Shown here: positions 16,262-26,219 of the stretch, piece after piece
Layout: each line of letters starts with the position of its first letter
How positions within the stretch are numbered: the stretch's first letter is position 1
Assembly (NCBI RefSeq): GCF_013179285.1
Contig: NZ_WVNW01000003.1
Coordinates: 124,001-188,000, forward strand
Reading direction: 5' to 3'
Length of the DNA: 64,000 nt
Source: Roseobacter sp. HKCCD6576-2
Lineage (GTDB): Bacteria; Pseudomonadota; Alphaproteobacteria; Rhodobacterales; Rhodobacteraceae
The notes under the pieces: generated by a model
The model's input: only the letters and a program-made list of their open reading frames with translations
Told to the model about the DNA's origin: nothing
Databases searched by the model: none
Position numbers and translations under genes: made by a program

Positions 16262-18928
16262 TTAACCGCGGTAGTAGCGCGACCGGCGGGTCAGTTTAAA
16301 CTCGCCGCGCGCAATCTTCTCAATGATCCCCTCGCGGAGCAGGATACCGAACGCTCTCAACCCGTCTTCACGGTCGAGATTGCCGCCATTGGCCGCTTCC
16401 AGATGGCGTAGAATATGCGGACGACTAAACACCGCGCGATCCTCTTCATGCATGGCGTAAGCCGCGGCCAGTTCCATCTGATCTTCCATCGTCTCATGGT
16501 CTTTCTGCGCCAAATAAGCGCCAAATCCGGTGGACGTGTCGATGCTGCCTTGTGCAGCGTCCGCCGCAGACGTGTCGATCTCATCCACGGCGGGTTCTGC
16601 GACCGCTTCGAGTTCAATCTCAGAACTCGCATTCAGTTCGAGTGCTTCCGCCTCGGCATCGACTGTCGGTAGGTCGGTGGCGACCGGCTGTGGCGTGTCG
16701 ATCTCCGGCATCGGTTCGAACGCGGCGGATGCATCGGCCAAGGCGCTCAGTTCTTCGGTCAAATCAGCGGTCCGTTCGGTCGCGGTTTCAATCGCCCGGT
16801 CAGCGTCATCCGACTTGGCGGCATCATCGCGGCGCGATCCGGCCACACCCATCATTTGACCCGCCCGCGCGGCCAAATCGGCCAGGCCGCGCGCGACCTT
16901 GCGCGGGGCAGGGGGTGTTTCGGCCTCAATCTGATCCGCCGACCGAAAGGCTTCGGTCACAACATCGGCGCTTTCGGGCAAATCGGCACGCGCTATCGCA
17001 GGCGCATCTTGCGCGAATTCGGCGGTAGGCTCCGATACCGGGCGTTCGGTCGCGTCCAGTGGGCGTGGCGCGGCCATCTCCGTCTCAGCTTGTTCTGCCA
17101 GAGCCAAGCCACTTGACCGTACGCGGCGTGGCCGCACAGGCGCGATCGGTGCCTCATCGTTTTGAGCCGGCGTTTCGCCATCAACCCGCTGTTCGGAAAC
17201 CAAAACTAATGGGGTTGGACGGGTTTCGGTGCGGTTCCTGCGGCTGACATCCACCCGCACACGACGTGGGCGCATAACGCGGGCCAGATCGTCGCGATAA
17301 TCTGCCGTATCGTCGCCATCAGCATCGGCGGGGTTGCCGCCCAGTTCGTCCTCGGCGCTGCGCGCAGCAACGGCTGCCTTCAGGTGTTCGATATTGGCGC
17401 GACGGCGGCTGGTCTCGTTGGTTTCGAGACGGCTGTTTGTGGCTTCGAACAAGCGATCGATATCCGCCTCAGCTGTGTCTGCGTTGTTCGGATTGAGCAA
17501 CTGATGGCTGCGAGTATCCCGTGTCGTTTGCTGCGCCTCACGCTCGGTTGCGATGGCAGCCAACTCCGCTTGCAGTTCGGCTTCCGCCTCCGCGCTCAGT
17601 TGGGCCTCTGCATCGCCAGCCGACATATCGTCATCGGCGCCATGCAAAACCATCACATCGGCGGTTGCCGGTTCGGGTTCCCCTTCGCTTTCCATCTCTG
17701 GCGTTGCAGCGTCTTCGATGTCAGCCTCAGCCTCAGCCTCAGCCTCAGCCTCAGCCTCAGCCTTGGCCTCGGCTGCTGCTTCGGCATCCGCATCGGTGTC
17801 CAACTCCGCGATTTCGGCCATTGCCGCGGCGATTGTGTCCTCGGCCGAGGCCTCTTCCACTGTCTCGACAATCGACGGCCCGTCGTCGAGCGAAGGGGCC
17901 TCTTCGAGGTGGTCTTCAGTGGCGTCCGAGTCGGGTTCGGCCAGGGTCTGCGAAAAATCCGATGTTGGATCTTCTTCGGTCTCGGCTTCGACTAGATCCG
18001 CAAGCCCCGCCTCTTCCAGAGGCATCTCGGCGTCTGCATCCATTTCTGGTTCTGCCGATGCATGTTGGTCTTCGGTGAAGGCCTCGGGCGCGTTAGCTTC
18101 GTCCTCGGCTTCTTCTTCGGCGACAACCTGACGAATGCGCGCCAGTTTCGCGGCAACGCTATCGGGGTCGAGCGCCGGCTCAGCGGCGAAGAAGTTGTCA
18201 TCTTCGAGCGTGCTATGATTGTCGGCGTCGGTCTCTGCAAAGAAGGCAGCGATATCTGCACCGTCTTCGGGCTCTTCCGACAGCGTCTCGATAAGCGCTT
18301 CTTCGAAGTCTGCGTCTGTGGTCTCCGGCTCAGCCGAGACAGCCGCGATCAAGCTCTCGTCATCCTCTTCCGTCGGCTCGGTGGGAATGTCTTCGGCAGG
18401 GACGTCCTTAACCGCTTCGGCGACGGCAATGTCCTCAACGCCCTCGGCCTCGGCAGCCGGCATTTCCTGAACGCTAACATCCTGAGCAATAGCGGCTTCG
18501 GCCTGCTCAGCATCAGTTTCCGCCATGGCCTCTTCGGCGACGGCTTCAACTTCACCGTCTTTCGTGACCGCCTCGACCTCTTCAACCGCAGTCTCAGGCT
18601 CTGCGGCCACCGACGCGTCGTCTTCCTGCGCGGGCTCTTCCAGGTCAATAGAGCCGACTTCGGCGGCGTCTTCGATCTGCGGACGCATGATCATGCCGGC
18701 ATCGGACACCCGCGCTTCGACGCGACGCTGGATCGCATCTTCGGTGATCCGTTGCAGCATCTCAGCATCTGGGGTGGGGGGCTCGGCACCAAAATACCGA
18801 TCCTCTGCCGCCAAATCACGGAAATACTCTGCAATACCTTTCATGGCCGAGAACGGGTCTTCGAAGCCTTCGAGGGTGCAGGAGAATGTGCCGTAAGAAA
18901 CGGTAAGAATCTTATTTGGATCAGCCAT
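16262..18928 (-). CDS. Very acidic 888-residue protein of unknown function
   Basis: Both ends look like folded domains: the N-terminus [17 protein letters not shown] through [25 protein letters not shown] (about residues 1-75) and the C-terminus [20 protein letters not shown] through [25 protein letters not shown] (last 75). Between them lie roughly 700 residues dominated by Glu, Asp and Ala, presumably disordered, with a pure Ala-Glu repeat near residue 400 and two arginine-rich patches ([17 protein letters not shown] and [10 protein letters not shown]). Rhodobacterales homologues are sometimes labelled chemotaxis protein, but I see no CheA domain. No signal peptide, so cytoplasmic. It is transcribed away from the thiamine diphosphokinase gene. 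Function unknown. Confidence 0.85.
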   Translation of the reverse strand: MADPNKILTVSYGTFSCTLEGFEDPFSAMKGIAEYFRDLAAEDRYFGAEPPTPDAEMLQRITEDAIQRRVEARVSDAGMIMRPQIEDAAEVGSIDLEEPAQEDDASVAAEPETAVEEVEAVTKDGEVEAVAEEAMAETDAEQAEAAIAQDVSVQEMPAAEAEGVEDIAVAEAVKDVPAEDIPTEPTEEDDESLIAAVSAEPETTDADFEEALIETLSEEPEDGADIAAFFAETDADNHSTLEDDNFFAAEPALDPDSVAAKLARIRQVVAEEEAEDEANAPEAFTEDQHASAEPEMDADAEMPLEEAGLADLVEAETEEDPTSDFSQTLAEPDSDATEDHLEEAPSLDDGPSIVETVEEASAEDTIAAAMAEIAELDTDADAEAAAEAKAEAEAEAEAEAEADIEDAATPEMESEGEPEPATADVMVLHGADDDMSAGDAEAQLSAEAEAELQAELAAIATEREAQQTTRDTRSHQLLNPNNADTAEADIDRLFEATNSRLETNETSRRRANIEHLKAAVAARSAEDELGGNPADADGDDTADYRDDLARVMRPRRVRVDVSRRNRTETRPTPLVLVSEQRVDGETPAQNDEAPIAPVRPRRVRSSGLALAEQAETEMAAPRPLDATERPVSEPTAEFAQDAPAIARADLPESADVVTEAFRSADQIEAETPPAPRKVARGLADLAARAGQMMGVAGSRRDDAAKSDDADRAIETATERTADLTEELSALADASAAFEPMPEIDTPQPVATDLPTVDAEAEALELNASSEIELEAVAEPAVDEIDTSAADAAQGSIDTSTGFGAYLAQKDHETMEDQMELAAAYAMHEEDRAVFSRPHILRHLEAANGGNLDREDGLRAFGILLREGIIEKIARGEFKLTRRSRYYRG
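17721..17762. repeat. Hexanucleotide microsatellite (TCAGCC)x7
   Basis: Seven exact tandem copies of TCAGCC inside the large acidic-protein gene; on the coding (minus) strand this is GGCTGA read in frame as alternating Ala-Glu. Unit length is a multiple of three, so copy-number slippage would change protein length but not frame. Confidence 0.95.
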
Positions 18929-19079
18929 GGGTCATCTTCACTCTGCTCGTCCGGCGTGCCACCGGAATTTACCATCTTGCGGAAAGGTGTAACAAACTGA
19001 TTCCAACGAAACGGGACGGCAATTGGGCCATTCGGTGATCTTTAGCTTCAAAGAAGGCAACAATTTGCCAAATCTCCCC

Positions 19080-19730
19080 ATGATTGTCCGCGTTGACACA
19101 TTGGTGACATTATTGGGCGGCGGGGAGCATGACCCCGCTGACCTAGCCGATGCGTTGCAACGCGCGCCGGTCTTGGTTGCGGCCGATGGCGGCGCAGATG
19201 TTGCGTTGGCGCTTGGTCACCGGCCCACCGCCGTGATCGGTGACTTGGATTCGCTCTCGCCTGAGACGCGTGACGCGTTGAACCCGAGCACTATTCACCA
19301 AATCGACGAACAAAGCAGCACCGATTTTGACAAAGCCTTGCGCAGCATCGCGGCACCGGCGGTTTTGGCTGTCGGGTTTACCGGTCGCCGGGTCGATCAC
19401 GAATTGGCCGCCTATCACACTCTGATCACCCGGAGCGACAAACCCTGCATTGTCATCGGTTCTGAAGATATCGTGTTCCACGCGCCGCCGAAGATCAGCC
19501 TGGATTTGGGCGTTGGCATGCGGGTCTCGCTTTTCCCGCTGGCGAAGCTGCGCGGGACGTCTGTGGGTCTGAAATGGCCCATCGCGCCAATCGATTTTCA
19601 TCCACTCGCGCAGATCGGCACATCGAACGAAGCGGTGACCAAACGGGTCGAGATGACATTCGATGGGCCGGGGATGTTGGTGATCCTGCCCCGGACCGCT
19701 CTTGATGCCGCGATTTCGGCGCTGATTTAG
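19080..19730 (+). CDS. Thiamine diphosphokinase
   Basis: A thiamin pyrophosphokinase-type protein, which converts thiamine to thiamine diphosphate with ATP. Family motifs are VAADGGADVALALG, AVIGDLDSLS, the QSSTDFDKAL metal/substrate loop and GFTGRRVDHELAAYHTL. With the ATG at 19080 it has 216 residues. A TTG at 19065 has a better-placed GAAGG ribosome site seven bases upstream and could be the true start, adding five residues; other in-frame GTG/TTG codons reach 19023. No thiamine riboswitch was recognised upstream. Divergent from the large acidic-protein gene. Confidence 0.85.
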   Translation: MIVRVDTLVTLLGGGEHDPADLADALQRAPVLVAADGGADVALALGHRPTAVIGDLDSLSPETRDALNPSTIHQIDEQSSTDFDKALRSIAAPAVLAVGFTGRRVDHELAAYHTLITRSDKPCIVIGSEDIVFHAPPKISLDLGVGMRVSLFPLAKLRGTSVGLKWPIAPIDFHPLAQIGTSNEAVTKRVEMTFDGPGMLVILPRTALDAAISALI

Positions 19731-19800
19731 GTCCATTTCCTCTCGCGCCGACGCGCGGGCTTCTATAAACAGCTCCTGACACAACAAGACGGATATCTCC

Positions 19801-20589
19801 ATGACGGCGGAGCTTTCGCCCATAGATCGCGCCAAATTCGTGGCGGCCAAGCGCGCGGTTGACTATGTTGAAGACGGGATGCGCGTGGGGCTGGGCACCG
19901 GATCGACGGCGGCCTGGATGGTGCGGTGCCTCGGTGAGGTGGTGCGCGAAGATGGCATCAAGGTCACCGGCGTTGCGACCTCGACCCGAACGGCCGAGTT
20001 GGCGCGTCAGGTCGGCGTGCCGATCAAGACTTTGGATGAGGTCAAATGGCTTGATCTGACGATTGATGGTGCGGATGAATATGACCCGAACCTGAACCTG
20101 ATCAAAGGTGGTGGCGGGGCACTGTTGCAGGAAAAGATCGTGGCCACCGCGTCCGATCAGATGGTTGTGATCGCCGACCCGACGAAGCAGGTGGACGTGC
20201 TTGGCAATTTCCCTCTGCCGATCGAGGTGATCCCTTTTGGCTGGCAGACCACCAAGGCCCTGGTCGAAGAAATGCTTTCAAATGTTGATGTTTTGGGGCG
20301 CACATCCTCGTTGCGGTTGAACGTGAATGAGCCGTTCCGCACCGATGAGGGCAACTATATCCTCGACCTGCATCTGCGCCGGATCGCCAACCCGCAGCAG
20401 TTGAGCCTGATCTTGAACCAGATCCCGGGCGTGGTTGAAAACGGATTGTTCCTCGATATCTGCGACATCGTGGTGATCGGCAATACCGATGGAACGGTGG
20501 AAGTGCGCGACATCAACAATGGCACGGTGGAGCATGAGCGCATCGAAATCATCGACACGGACAACTTGTTTGTCGATACCGCCGATTAG
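19801..20589 (+). CDS. rpiA: Ribose-5-phosphate isomerase A
   Basis: A 262-residue enzyme interconverting ribose 5-phosphate and ribulose 5-phosphate. Motifs are VGLGTGSTAAWMV, TSTRTAELA, LTIDGADEYDPNLNLIKGGG and ALLQEKIVA, which contain the phosphate-binding and catalytic residues. About 30 residues longer than the E. coli enzyme, as usual in alphaproteobacteria (a C-terminal extension EHERIEIIDTDNLF). Glutathione reductase follows after 21 bases, so the two are likely one transcript. Confidence 0.97.
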   Translation: MTAELSPIDRAKFVAAKRAVDYVEDGMRVGLGTGSTAAWMVRCLGEVVREDGIKVTGVATSTRTAELARQVGVPIKTLDEVKWLDLTIDGADEYDPNLNLIKGGGGALLQEKIVATASDQMVVIADPTKQVDVLGNFPLPIEVIPFGWQTTKALVEEMLSNVDVLGRTSSLRLNVNEPFRTDEGNYILDLHLRRIANPQQLSLILNQIPGVVENGLFLDICDIVVIGNTDGTVEVRDINNGTVEHERIEIIDTDNLFVDTAD

Positions 20590-20610
20590 GCGCTTAGGAA
20601 GGGTTTTTTG

Positions 20611-22062
20611 ATGGCATTTGATTACGACCTCTTCGTCATTGGCGGCGGGTCCGGCGGGGTGCGGGCGGCACGCGTGGCCGCCGCCGAAGGCGCAAAAGTT
20701 GCGATTGCGGAGAGCAGCCGGATGGGCGGCACCTGCGTGATCCGGGGCTGCGTGCCGAAAAAGCTGATGGTCTTTGCGTCGAGCTATCGCGAGAGTTTCG
20801 AGGATGCGCGCAGCTATGGCTGGGACGTGGAGGATGGTGCGTTTGACTGGAACGCGTTCTCCGGCCATCTGAACACCGAATTAGATCGCCTTGAAGGCGT
20901 TTACCGCAGCCTTCTGGATGGCTCTAATGTCGAGATTTTCGACAGCCGCGCGCGCCTTGCCGATCCCCATACGCTTGAGCTTGCCGATGGGACGCAGAAG
21001 ACGGCGAAGCATATCCTGGTGGCAACCGGCGGTCGGCCCGTGCGGCCCGATATGCCAAACGCGCATCTGGGCATCGTTTCTGACGACATTTTCCATCTGC
21101 CCGAACTGCCCAAACGTCTGCTGATCATCGGCGGTGGCTATATCGCCTGCGAATTCGCCTGCATCATGAATGGGCTTGGTGTTGAGGTGACGCAATTCTA
21201 TCGCGGGGCGCAGATCCTGCGCGGCTTCGACGACGAGGCGCGTGGGTTGGTGGCCGAGATGATGCGCGAGAAGGGCATTAATCTGCACCTTGGCACCAAT
21301 ATCGTCGATATGGCCGAGGCGAGCGCAGATCACACCATTCCGAATACAAGCACCGGCACCGATGCAGCCATGGGCGCGCCCGTGGCGGAAACTGCGGTGC
21401 AAGATGCCAGCGGGTCTGGTGGGCCGGTCTGGGTCAAAGCAACGAACGGCACTGAGGCGGTTTATGATGCCGTCTTGTTCGCCACGGGGCGGAACCCGAA
21501 TACGGCCGATATGGGTCTGGAAGAGATCGGGGTCGAGGTTGGGCGTCGCGGCGAGATCGTCGTTGATGAGTATAGTCAAACGGCGGTGCCTTCGATTTAC
21601 GCAATTGGCGACGTGACGAACCGGGTGCAACTGACGCCGGTGGCGATCCGCGAAGGCATGGCCTTTGTCGAGACCGTGTTCAAAGGCAACCCGACGCCGA
21701 TTGATCACGACTTGATCCCGTCCGCGATCTTTACGCAGCCGGAATTGGGCACCATCGGCCTGACCGAAGAAGAAGCGCGCGAGCAGGAACCGGTGGAGAT
21801 CTACTGCACCTCATTCCGACCGATGCAATCGGCTTTTGCCGGGCGCACGGATCGGGTTTTGATGAAGCTGGTTGTCGCCAAGGAAAGCCGTAAGGTCTTG
21901 GGCTGTCATATCGTCGCGCCGGGCGCGGGGGAAATGATCCAACTGGCTGGCATTGCAGTTAAAATGGGCGCGACGAAGGAAGACTTCGACCGGACGGTTG
22001 CGGTCCACCCAACAATGTCCGAAGAGCTTGTGACGATGAAAACACCCATGCGGGTGGCTTGA
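20611..22062 (+). CDS. gor: Glutathione-disulfide reductase
   Basis: A 483-residue FAD/NADPH flavoenzyme that keeps glutathione reduced. The FAD-binding GGGSGGVRAARVAA leads to the redox disulfide GGTCVIRGCVPKKL (Cys42, Cys47); the second Rossmann motif is IIGGGYIACEFA, and the C-terminus has the catalytic VHPTMSEELVT. The ATG at 20611 follows an AGGAAGGG ribosome site; a TTG immediately before it is not needed. Unusually, about 35 residues rich in Ala, Thr, Ser and Asp are inserted around residues 235-271, between LGTNIVDM and VKATNGTEAVY, making the protein longer than the common 450 residues. Confidence 0.95.
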   Translation: MAFDYDLFVIGGGSGGVRAARVAAAEGAKVAIAESSRMGGTCVIRGCVPKKLMVFASSYRESFEDARSYGWDVEDGAFDWNAFSGHLNTELDRLEGVYRSLLDGSNVEIFDSRARLADPHTLELADGTQKTAKHILVATGGRPVRPDMPNAHLGIVSDDIFHLPELPKRLLIIGGGYIACEFACIMNGLGVEVTQFYRGAQILRGFDDEARGLVAEMMREKGINLHLGTNIVDMAEASADHTIPNTSTGTDAAMGAPVAETAVQDASGSGGPVWVKATNGTEAVYDAVLFATGRNPNTADMGLEEIGVEVGRRGEIVVDEYSQTAVPSIYAIGDVTNRVQLTPVAIREGMAFVETVFKGNPTPIDHDLIPSAIFTQPELGTIGLTEEEAREQEPVEIYCTSFRPMQSAFAGRTDRVLMKLVVAKESRKVLGCHIVAPGAGEMIQLAGIAVKMGATKEDFDRTVAVHPTMSEELVTMKTPMRVA

Positions 22063-22158
22063 AATCGATTGGAAAACGCACAGGTTGCCCGTGCATATCG
22101 GGGTAAGAGGCCCCATATAGACAGGCAACAGACGCGATGATGAGGGGAATAGGCATCA

Positions 22159-23337
22159 ATGGCTGGCAATAATGGCGGTCCCTGGGGCGGCGGAGGCGGC
22201 TCTGGCGGCGGTGGTGGAAACCGCGGCGGTGACGATGGCAACCGAGGTGGCGGGCGTAGACCCGGCCAAGGCGGTGACGGCCAGCAGATCCCAGAAATCG
22301 ACGAGATCGTCCGCAAAGGCCAAGAGCAATTGCGCGTCCTGATGGGCGGACGCGGTGGCAAAGGCCGCGGCAATGGGACCGGTGGCGGCGATGGGCCGCG
22401 CCTGACCCCCGGCTCGGCAGCGATTGGTGTTTTGGCTCTTATCGGTCTCTGGCTCTATGCCTCGTTCTACACGGTCCGGCCCGAAGAACAGTCGGTCGAG
22501 CTTTTCCTGGGCGAGTTCTCCTCCATTGGTGAATCCGGCCTGAACTTCGCGCCCTGGCCGCTGGTGACAGCCGAAGTGATCGCGGTCACGTCAGAACGCT
22601 CCGAGCCGATTGGCACCGCCCGGTCCGGCACGTCGGATGCGGGTTTGATGCTGACCACGGATGAAAACATCGTCGATATCGATTTCGAAGTGGTGTGGAA
22701 CATCAATGATCCAGCCCTGTTCCTCTTTAACCTCCGCGATCCAGATGCAACCGTGCGCGCGGTGTCGGAATCGGCGATGCGCGAAGTGATCGCCGCGTCG
22801 CAACTGGCGCCCATTCTTAACCGGGATCGAGAAATCATTGCCGATACCGTGCGCGAACTGATCCAGAGTACGCTCGACAGCTATGAATCTGGCATCAATA
22901 TTGTGCGTCTTAACCTCGACCGGGCTGACCCGCCCAACGAAGTGATCGACGCCTTCCGTGACGTTCAGGCCGCTGAACAAGAGCGGGACCAGTTGGAACG
23001 CCGCGCCGATGCTTACGCCAACCAAGTACTCGCCGGCGCCCGGGGTGAAGCCGCGCAGGTGCTGGAACAGGCCGAAGGCTATCGCGCGCAGGTCGTGAAC
23101 GAAGCCGAAGGTGAAGCCAGCCGTTTCCTCGCGGTTCTCAACGAATACCGTGAGGCCCCGGACGTGACCCGCCGCAGGCTCTATCTTGAAACGATGGAGC
23201 GGGTTCTCGGCGACGTGGATCTGGTGATCCTCGACAGCCAAGGCGAGGGCGGTGGCAATGGCGTCGTGCCATATCTGCCTTTGAACGAACTCCGCCGCGC
23301 CCCTGGCACGGCCAGCACCACGGGGAGCAGCAACTGA
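22159..23337 (+). CDS. hflK: FtsH protease modulator HflK
   Basis: A 392-residue SPFH-family membrane protein that, with HflC, forms a cage around the FtsH protease. It has a glycine-rich cytoplasmic N-terminus (residues 1-82), one membrane span (about 86-104, IGVLALIGLWLY), then the prohibitin-like domain starting YTVRPEEQSVELFLG and a long coiled-coil region rich in AEGYRAQVVNEAEGEAS. The stop overlaps the hflC ATG by one base (TGATG), indicating coupled translation. Confidence 0.96.
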   Translation: MAGNNGGPWGGGGGSGGGGGNRGGDDGNRGGGRRPGQGGDGQQIPEIDEIVRKGQEQLRVLMGGRGGKGRGNGTGGGDGPRLTPGSAAIGVLALIGLWLYASFYTVRPEEQSVELFLGEFSSIGESGLNFAPWPLVTAEVIAVTSERSEPIGTARSGTSDAGLMLTTDENIVDIDFEVVWNINDPALFLFNLRDPDATVRAVSESAMREVIAASQLAPILNRDREIIADTVRELIQSTLDSYESGINIVRLNLDRADPPNEVIDAFRDVQAAEQERDQLERRADAYANQVLAGARGEAAQVLEQAEGYRAQVVNEAEGEASRFLAVLNEYREAPDVTRRRLYLETMERVLGDVDLVILDSQGEGGGNGVVPYLPLNELRRAPGTASTTGSSN

Positions 23338-24230
23338 TGAACCGTATGATCTATATCCTGCCCGTCATCATCGTTGCTGTGGTGGGTCTGCTCAGCTCGA
23401 TTTTCATCGTGGATGAACGTCAGCGGGCCCTGGTTCTGCAGTTCGGTCAAATCCGCCAGGTGATTGAAGAGCCGGGTCTGAACTTCAAGATCCCGTTCAT
23501 TCAAGAGGTGGTCTATTACGATGACCGTATCCTCTCGATCGACACAGCGGAGATCGAGGTAACGCCGTCGGATGACCGGCGTCTGGTGGTTGATGCTTTC
23601 GCTCGGTACCGCATCACTGATGTGGTGCAGTTCCGCCAAGCGGCGGGGACCGGTGGTATGCGGACGGCCGAGGATCGGTTGGAAGCCATTCTTAACCCGC
23701 AAATTCGGGCGGTTCTGGGTTCGGATGGTGTGACCTCGAACACGATCCTGTCCGCGGATCGGGCCGAACTGATGGCGCGGATCACGACGCAAGCTCGCGC
23801 TCGGGCGATCCCGCTTGGTCTGGAAGTGCTCGACGTGCGTTTGAAGCAAACCGCGCTGCCGCAGCAGAACTTGCAAGCGACCTTCTCTCGGATGGAGGCC
23901 GAACGGCAGCGGGAAGCAACCGATGAACGCGCCCGCGGCGAAGAGGCCGCACAGCGGGTTCGGGCGCAAGCCGACCGGACAGTGGTTGAGCTGGTCTCCG
24001 ACGCCAATCGGGAAGCGGAGATTATCCGCGGTGAGGCCGATGCCGAACGGAACCGGATCTTTGCCGAGGCCTTCGGGCAAGACGCTGAGTTCTTCGAATT
24101 CTATCGCTCAATGACCGCCTATGAGCGGGCGCTGCGGCAGCAGAACTCGACCATGGTGATCAGCCCCGATAGCGAATTCTTCGAATATCTGGGTGGCTCC
24201 GCCGGAACGATCGCACCGGCTGCGCAATAA
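23337..24230 (+). CDS. hflC: FtsH protease modulator HflC
   Basis: A 297-residue partner of HflK: an N-terminal signal-anchor (MIYILPVIIVAVVGLLSSIF), the SPFH domain (VDERQRALVLQFGQIRQVI) and a helical C-terminal region with QREATDERARGEEAAQRVRA. It acts at the inner membrane, facing the periplasm. The next gene (DUF2065) begins 10 bases after its stop. Confidence 0.96.
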   Translation: MNRMIYILPVIIVAVVGLLSSIFIVDERQRALVLQFGQIRQVIEEPGLNFKIPFIQEVVYYDDRILSIDTAEIEVTPSDDRRLVVDAFARYRITDVVQFRQAAGTGGMRTAEDRLEAILNPQIRAVLGSDGVTSNTILSADRAELMARITTQARARAIPLGLEVLDVRLKQTALPQQNLQATFSRMEAERQREATDERARGEEAAQRVRAQADRTVVELVSDANREAEIIRGEADAERNRIFAEAFGQDAEFFEFYRSMTAYERALRQQNSTMVISPDSEFFEYLGGSAGTIAPAAQ

Positions 24231-24240
24231 AGAGGGTCCG

Positions 24241-24432
24241 ATGCTGACAACGATCCTATTGGGGGTCGGCATGGTTCTCGTGATTGAGGGGCTGGTGTTC
24301 GCACTGGCCCCTTCGCGTCTGGAGGATCTGCTGCGCGTCTTGACGCAAATCCCGGTGGAAACGCGCCGGATGATCGGCTTTGCCGCCATCGTTTTTGGGG
24401 CCGTGTTGATCTCTTGGGCTGCGAGCCTCTGA
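24241..24432 (+). CDS. DUF2065 (YjeT-like) membrane protein
   Basis: A 63-residue protein with two hydrophobic segments and the family signature LVIEGLVFALAPSRLEDLL. DUF2065 genes commonly sit beside hflKC, which is the case here; function is unknown. The ATG at 24241, after AGAGGGTCCG, is preferred over the longer frame because the extension overlaps hflC and is not hydrophobic. Confidence 0.85.
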   Translation: MLTTILLGVGMVLVIEGLVFALAPSRLEDLLRVLTQIPVETRRMIGFAAIVFGAVLISWAASL

Positions 24433-24637
24433 CCCCAATTGGAGCCCCAGGTCAGGAAAACCGCCGTTGCCCGGCCGCGCGACCGGTGGCAAGCTCCCGT
24501 CACGCCTATGTTACAGGTTGCTGACGGTTATCTGATCGCTTTGCGGCGCATGCGCGGTTGATAATGCGCCGAATCGGCCAAATATTATACGCCAAGATGC
24601 GGGTGACGCCCGCAACACGCTGACAGGAGGACGATCC

Positions 24638-26155
24638 GTGAACATCCCGCAGGCTCATCAACGCCCAAAGGCCCGTGCCCTGGCCCTTCGCGCCCACCAG
24701 GACCGGAGCCTGGTCTATCGCGTGTCGATGATGGCGATGATTTTGGCGATGGCCATTCTGGCAGTCATGGCCAGCATCGCGCCCGCCAATGCTCAGGCCA
24801 ACCGCCCGGCCACCTTCGCCGATTTGGTGGATCAAGTTGGCGACGCGGTCGTGAATATCACAACCTCCTCCGTGGTTGCAGGCCGGACAGGGCCGCAGCC
24901 GATGGTGCCGGAAGGTTCGCCGCTGGAGGATTTCTTCAACGATTTCATGGATCGGAACAACCGGTCCGATGAAGCCCCGCGCCGGAGCCAAGCGCTTGGC
25001 TCCGGTTTCGTGATTTCCGAAGACGGTTATATCGTCACCAATAACCACGTGATCGAAGGCGCGGACGAGATTTTGATCGAGTTTCGTGGCGGGTTCGAAC
25101 TGCCGGCAGAGGTCGTCGGGACAGACCCCAACACCGATATCGCGGTTTTGAAGGTGGACCCCGATGAGCCGCTTCTGTTCGTGCCCTTTGGGGATAGCGA
25201 TGTCATGCGCGTCGGCGATTGGGTGATGGCGATGGGCAACCCGCTTGGTCAGGGTTTCTCAGTATCTGTCGGCATCGTGTCGGCGCGCGAACGCGCGTTG
25301 TCCGGCAGTTACGACGACTTCATTCAGACCGATGCTGCCATCAACCGCGGTAACTCAGGCGGCCCGTTGTTCAACCTCGACGGTGAAGTCATCGGCGTGA
25401 ACACAGCGATCCTGTCGCCCAATGGTGGCTCAATCGGGATTGGGTTTGCCATGTCTTCGGCTGTGGTCACCCGCGTCGTGGATCAGTTGCAGGAGTTTGG
25501 CGAGACCCGTCGCGGTTGGCTGGGCGTGCGGATTCAGGACGTGTCCCCAGATATCGCAGAGGGCCTGGGCCTTGATGAGCCGCGCGGCGCGCTGGTCACC
25601 GATGTGCCGGATGGCCCGGCGATGGAAGCCGGTGTCGAAGTGGGCGATGTGATCCTCGCGTTTGATGGGGTCGATGTCCAAGATACCCGCGAGTTGGTGC
25701 GCAATGTGGGCAACGCGCCCGTGGGCGAGACCGTGCGTATGTTGGTGTTCCGCGATGGCGCAACGCAAACCTTGCGGGTGACGCTTGGCCGCCGGGAAAC
25801 TGCGGAAGGGGCCAACCCGACGACCCCTGGGCAACCGCCGACAGCGCCGTCTGGTGGGGATGTTCTGGGCATGTCGCTGATGCCTCTGACCGATGAGCGC
25901 CGTGAGGAGCTAAATGCGCAGAATGTCCAAGGTGGCTTGGTGATTGAACGCGTCGATCCCGAAAGTGACGCGGCCACCAAAGGCTTGATGCCGGGCGATG
26001 TGATCACCGAAGTGGGCCAACAGCCGGTCAGCGAGGTGAGTGATTTCGAAACCCGGGTCAGCGAGGCCGAAGATGCCGGGCAGAAAAGCATCCTGCTGCT
26101 GATCCGTCGCGACGGGAACCCACGTTTCGTGGCGTTGAGCCTCGAAGACGGCTAG
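24638..26155 (+). CDS. Do-family periplasmic serine protease (DegP/DegQ-like)
   Basis: A 505-residue HtrA protease/chaperone for damaged envelope proteins. The GTG start at 24638 has an ideal AGGAGG seven bases upstream. A long positively charged N-terminus leads into a signal sequence with likely cleavage after ANA (residue 52). The catalytic triad is His137 (TNNHVIEG), Asp167 (NTDIAVLK) and Ser240 (GNSGGPL); two PDZ domains follow, around residues 290-380 and 410-500. Its position downstream of hflKC groups genes for membrane and periplasmic protein quality control. A terminator follows. Confidence 0.95.
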   Translation: MNIPQAHQRPKARALALRAHQDRSLVYRVSMMAMILAMAILAVMASIAPANAQANRPATFADLVDQVGDAVVNITTSSVVAGRTGPQPMVPEGSPLEDFFNDFMDRNNRSDEAPRRSQALGSGFVISEDGYIVTNNHVIEGADEILIEFRGGFELPAEVVGTDPNTDIAVLKVDPDEPLLFVPFGDSDVMRVGDWVMAMGNPLGQGFSVSVGIVSARERALSGSYDDFIQTDAAINRGNSGGPLFNLDGEVIGVNTAILSPNGGSIGIGFAMSSAVVTRVVDQLQEFGETRRGWLGVRIQDVSPDIAEGLGLDEPRGALVTDVPDGPAMEAGVEVGDVILAFDGVDVQDTRELVRNVGNAPVGETVRMLVFRDGATQTLRVTLGRRETAEGANPTTPGQPPTAPSGGDVLGMSLMPLTDERREELNAQNVQGGLVIERVDPESDAATKGLMPGDVITEVGQQPVSEVSDFETRVSEAEDAGQKSILLLIRRDGNPRFVALSLEDG

Positions 26156-26185
26156 CCGTCTCGCACGAGCCTCGTATCCAGACAC

Positions 26186-26219
26186 ACCCCTTCGTGGAGC
26201 GATCCTTGAAGGGGTTTTC
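26186..26219 (+). terminator. Rho-independent terminator after the Do protease gene
   Basis: ACCCCTTC / GAAGGGGT 8-bp stem with a 14-base loop, followed by TTTCT, 30 bases after the protease stop and just before the end of the convergent lipoprotein gene. Confidence 0.75.

Noticed and set aside
17701-17770. The short tandem repeat as a CRISPR array
   Set aside because: Units are six bases without spacers and lie inside a coding region.
17384-17995. Plus-strand frame with a Leu-Ser repeat over the hexanucleotide tract
   Set aside because: The Leu-Ser run is just the reverse reading of the Ala-Glu repeat; the surrounding codons are not protein-like and the minus-strand gene has conserved ends.
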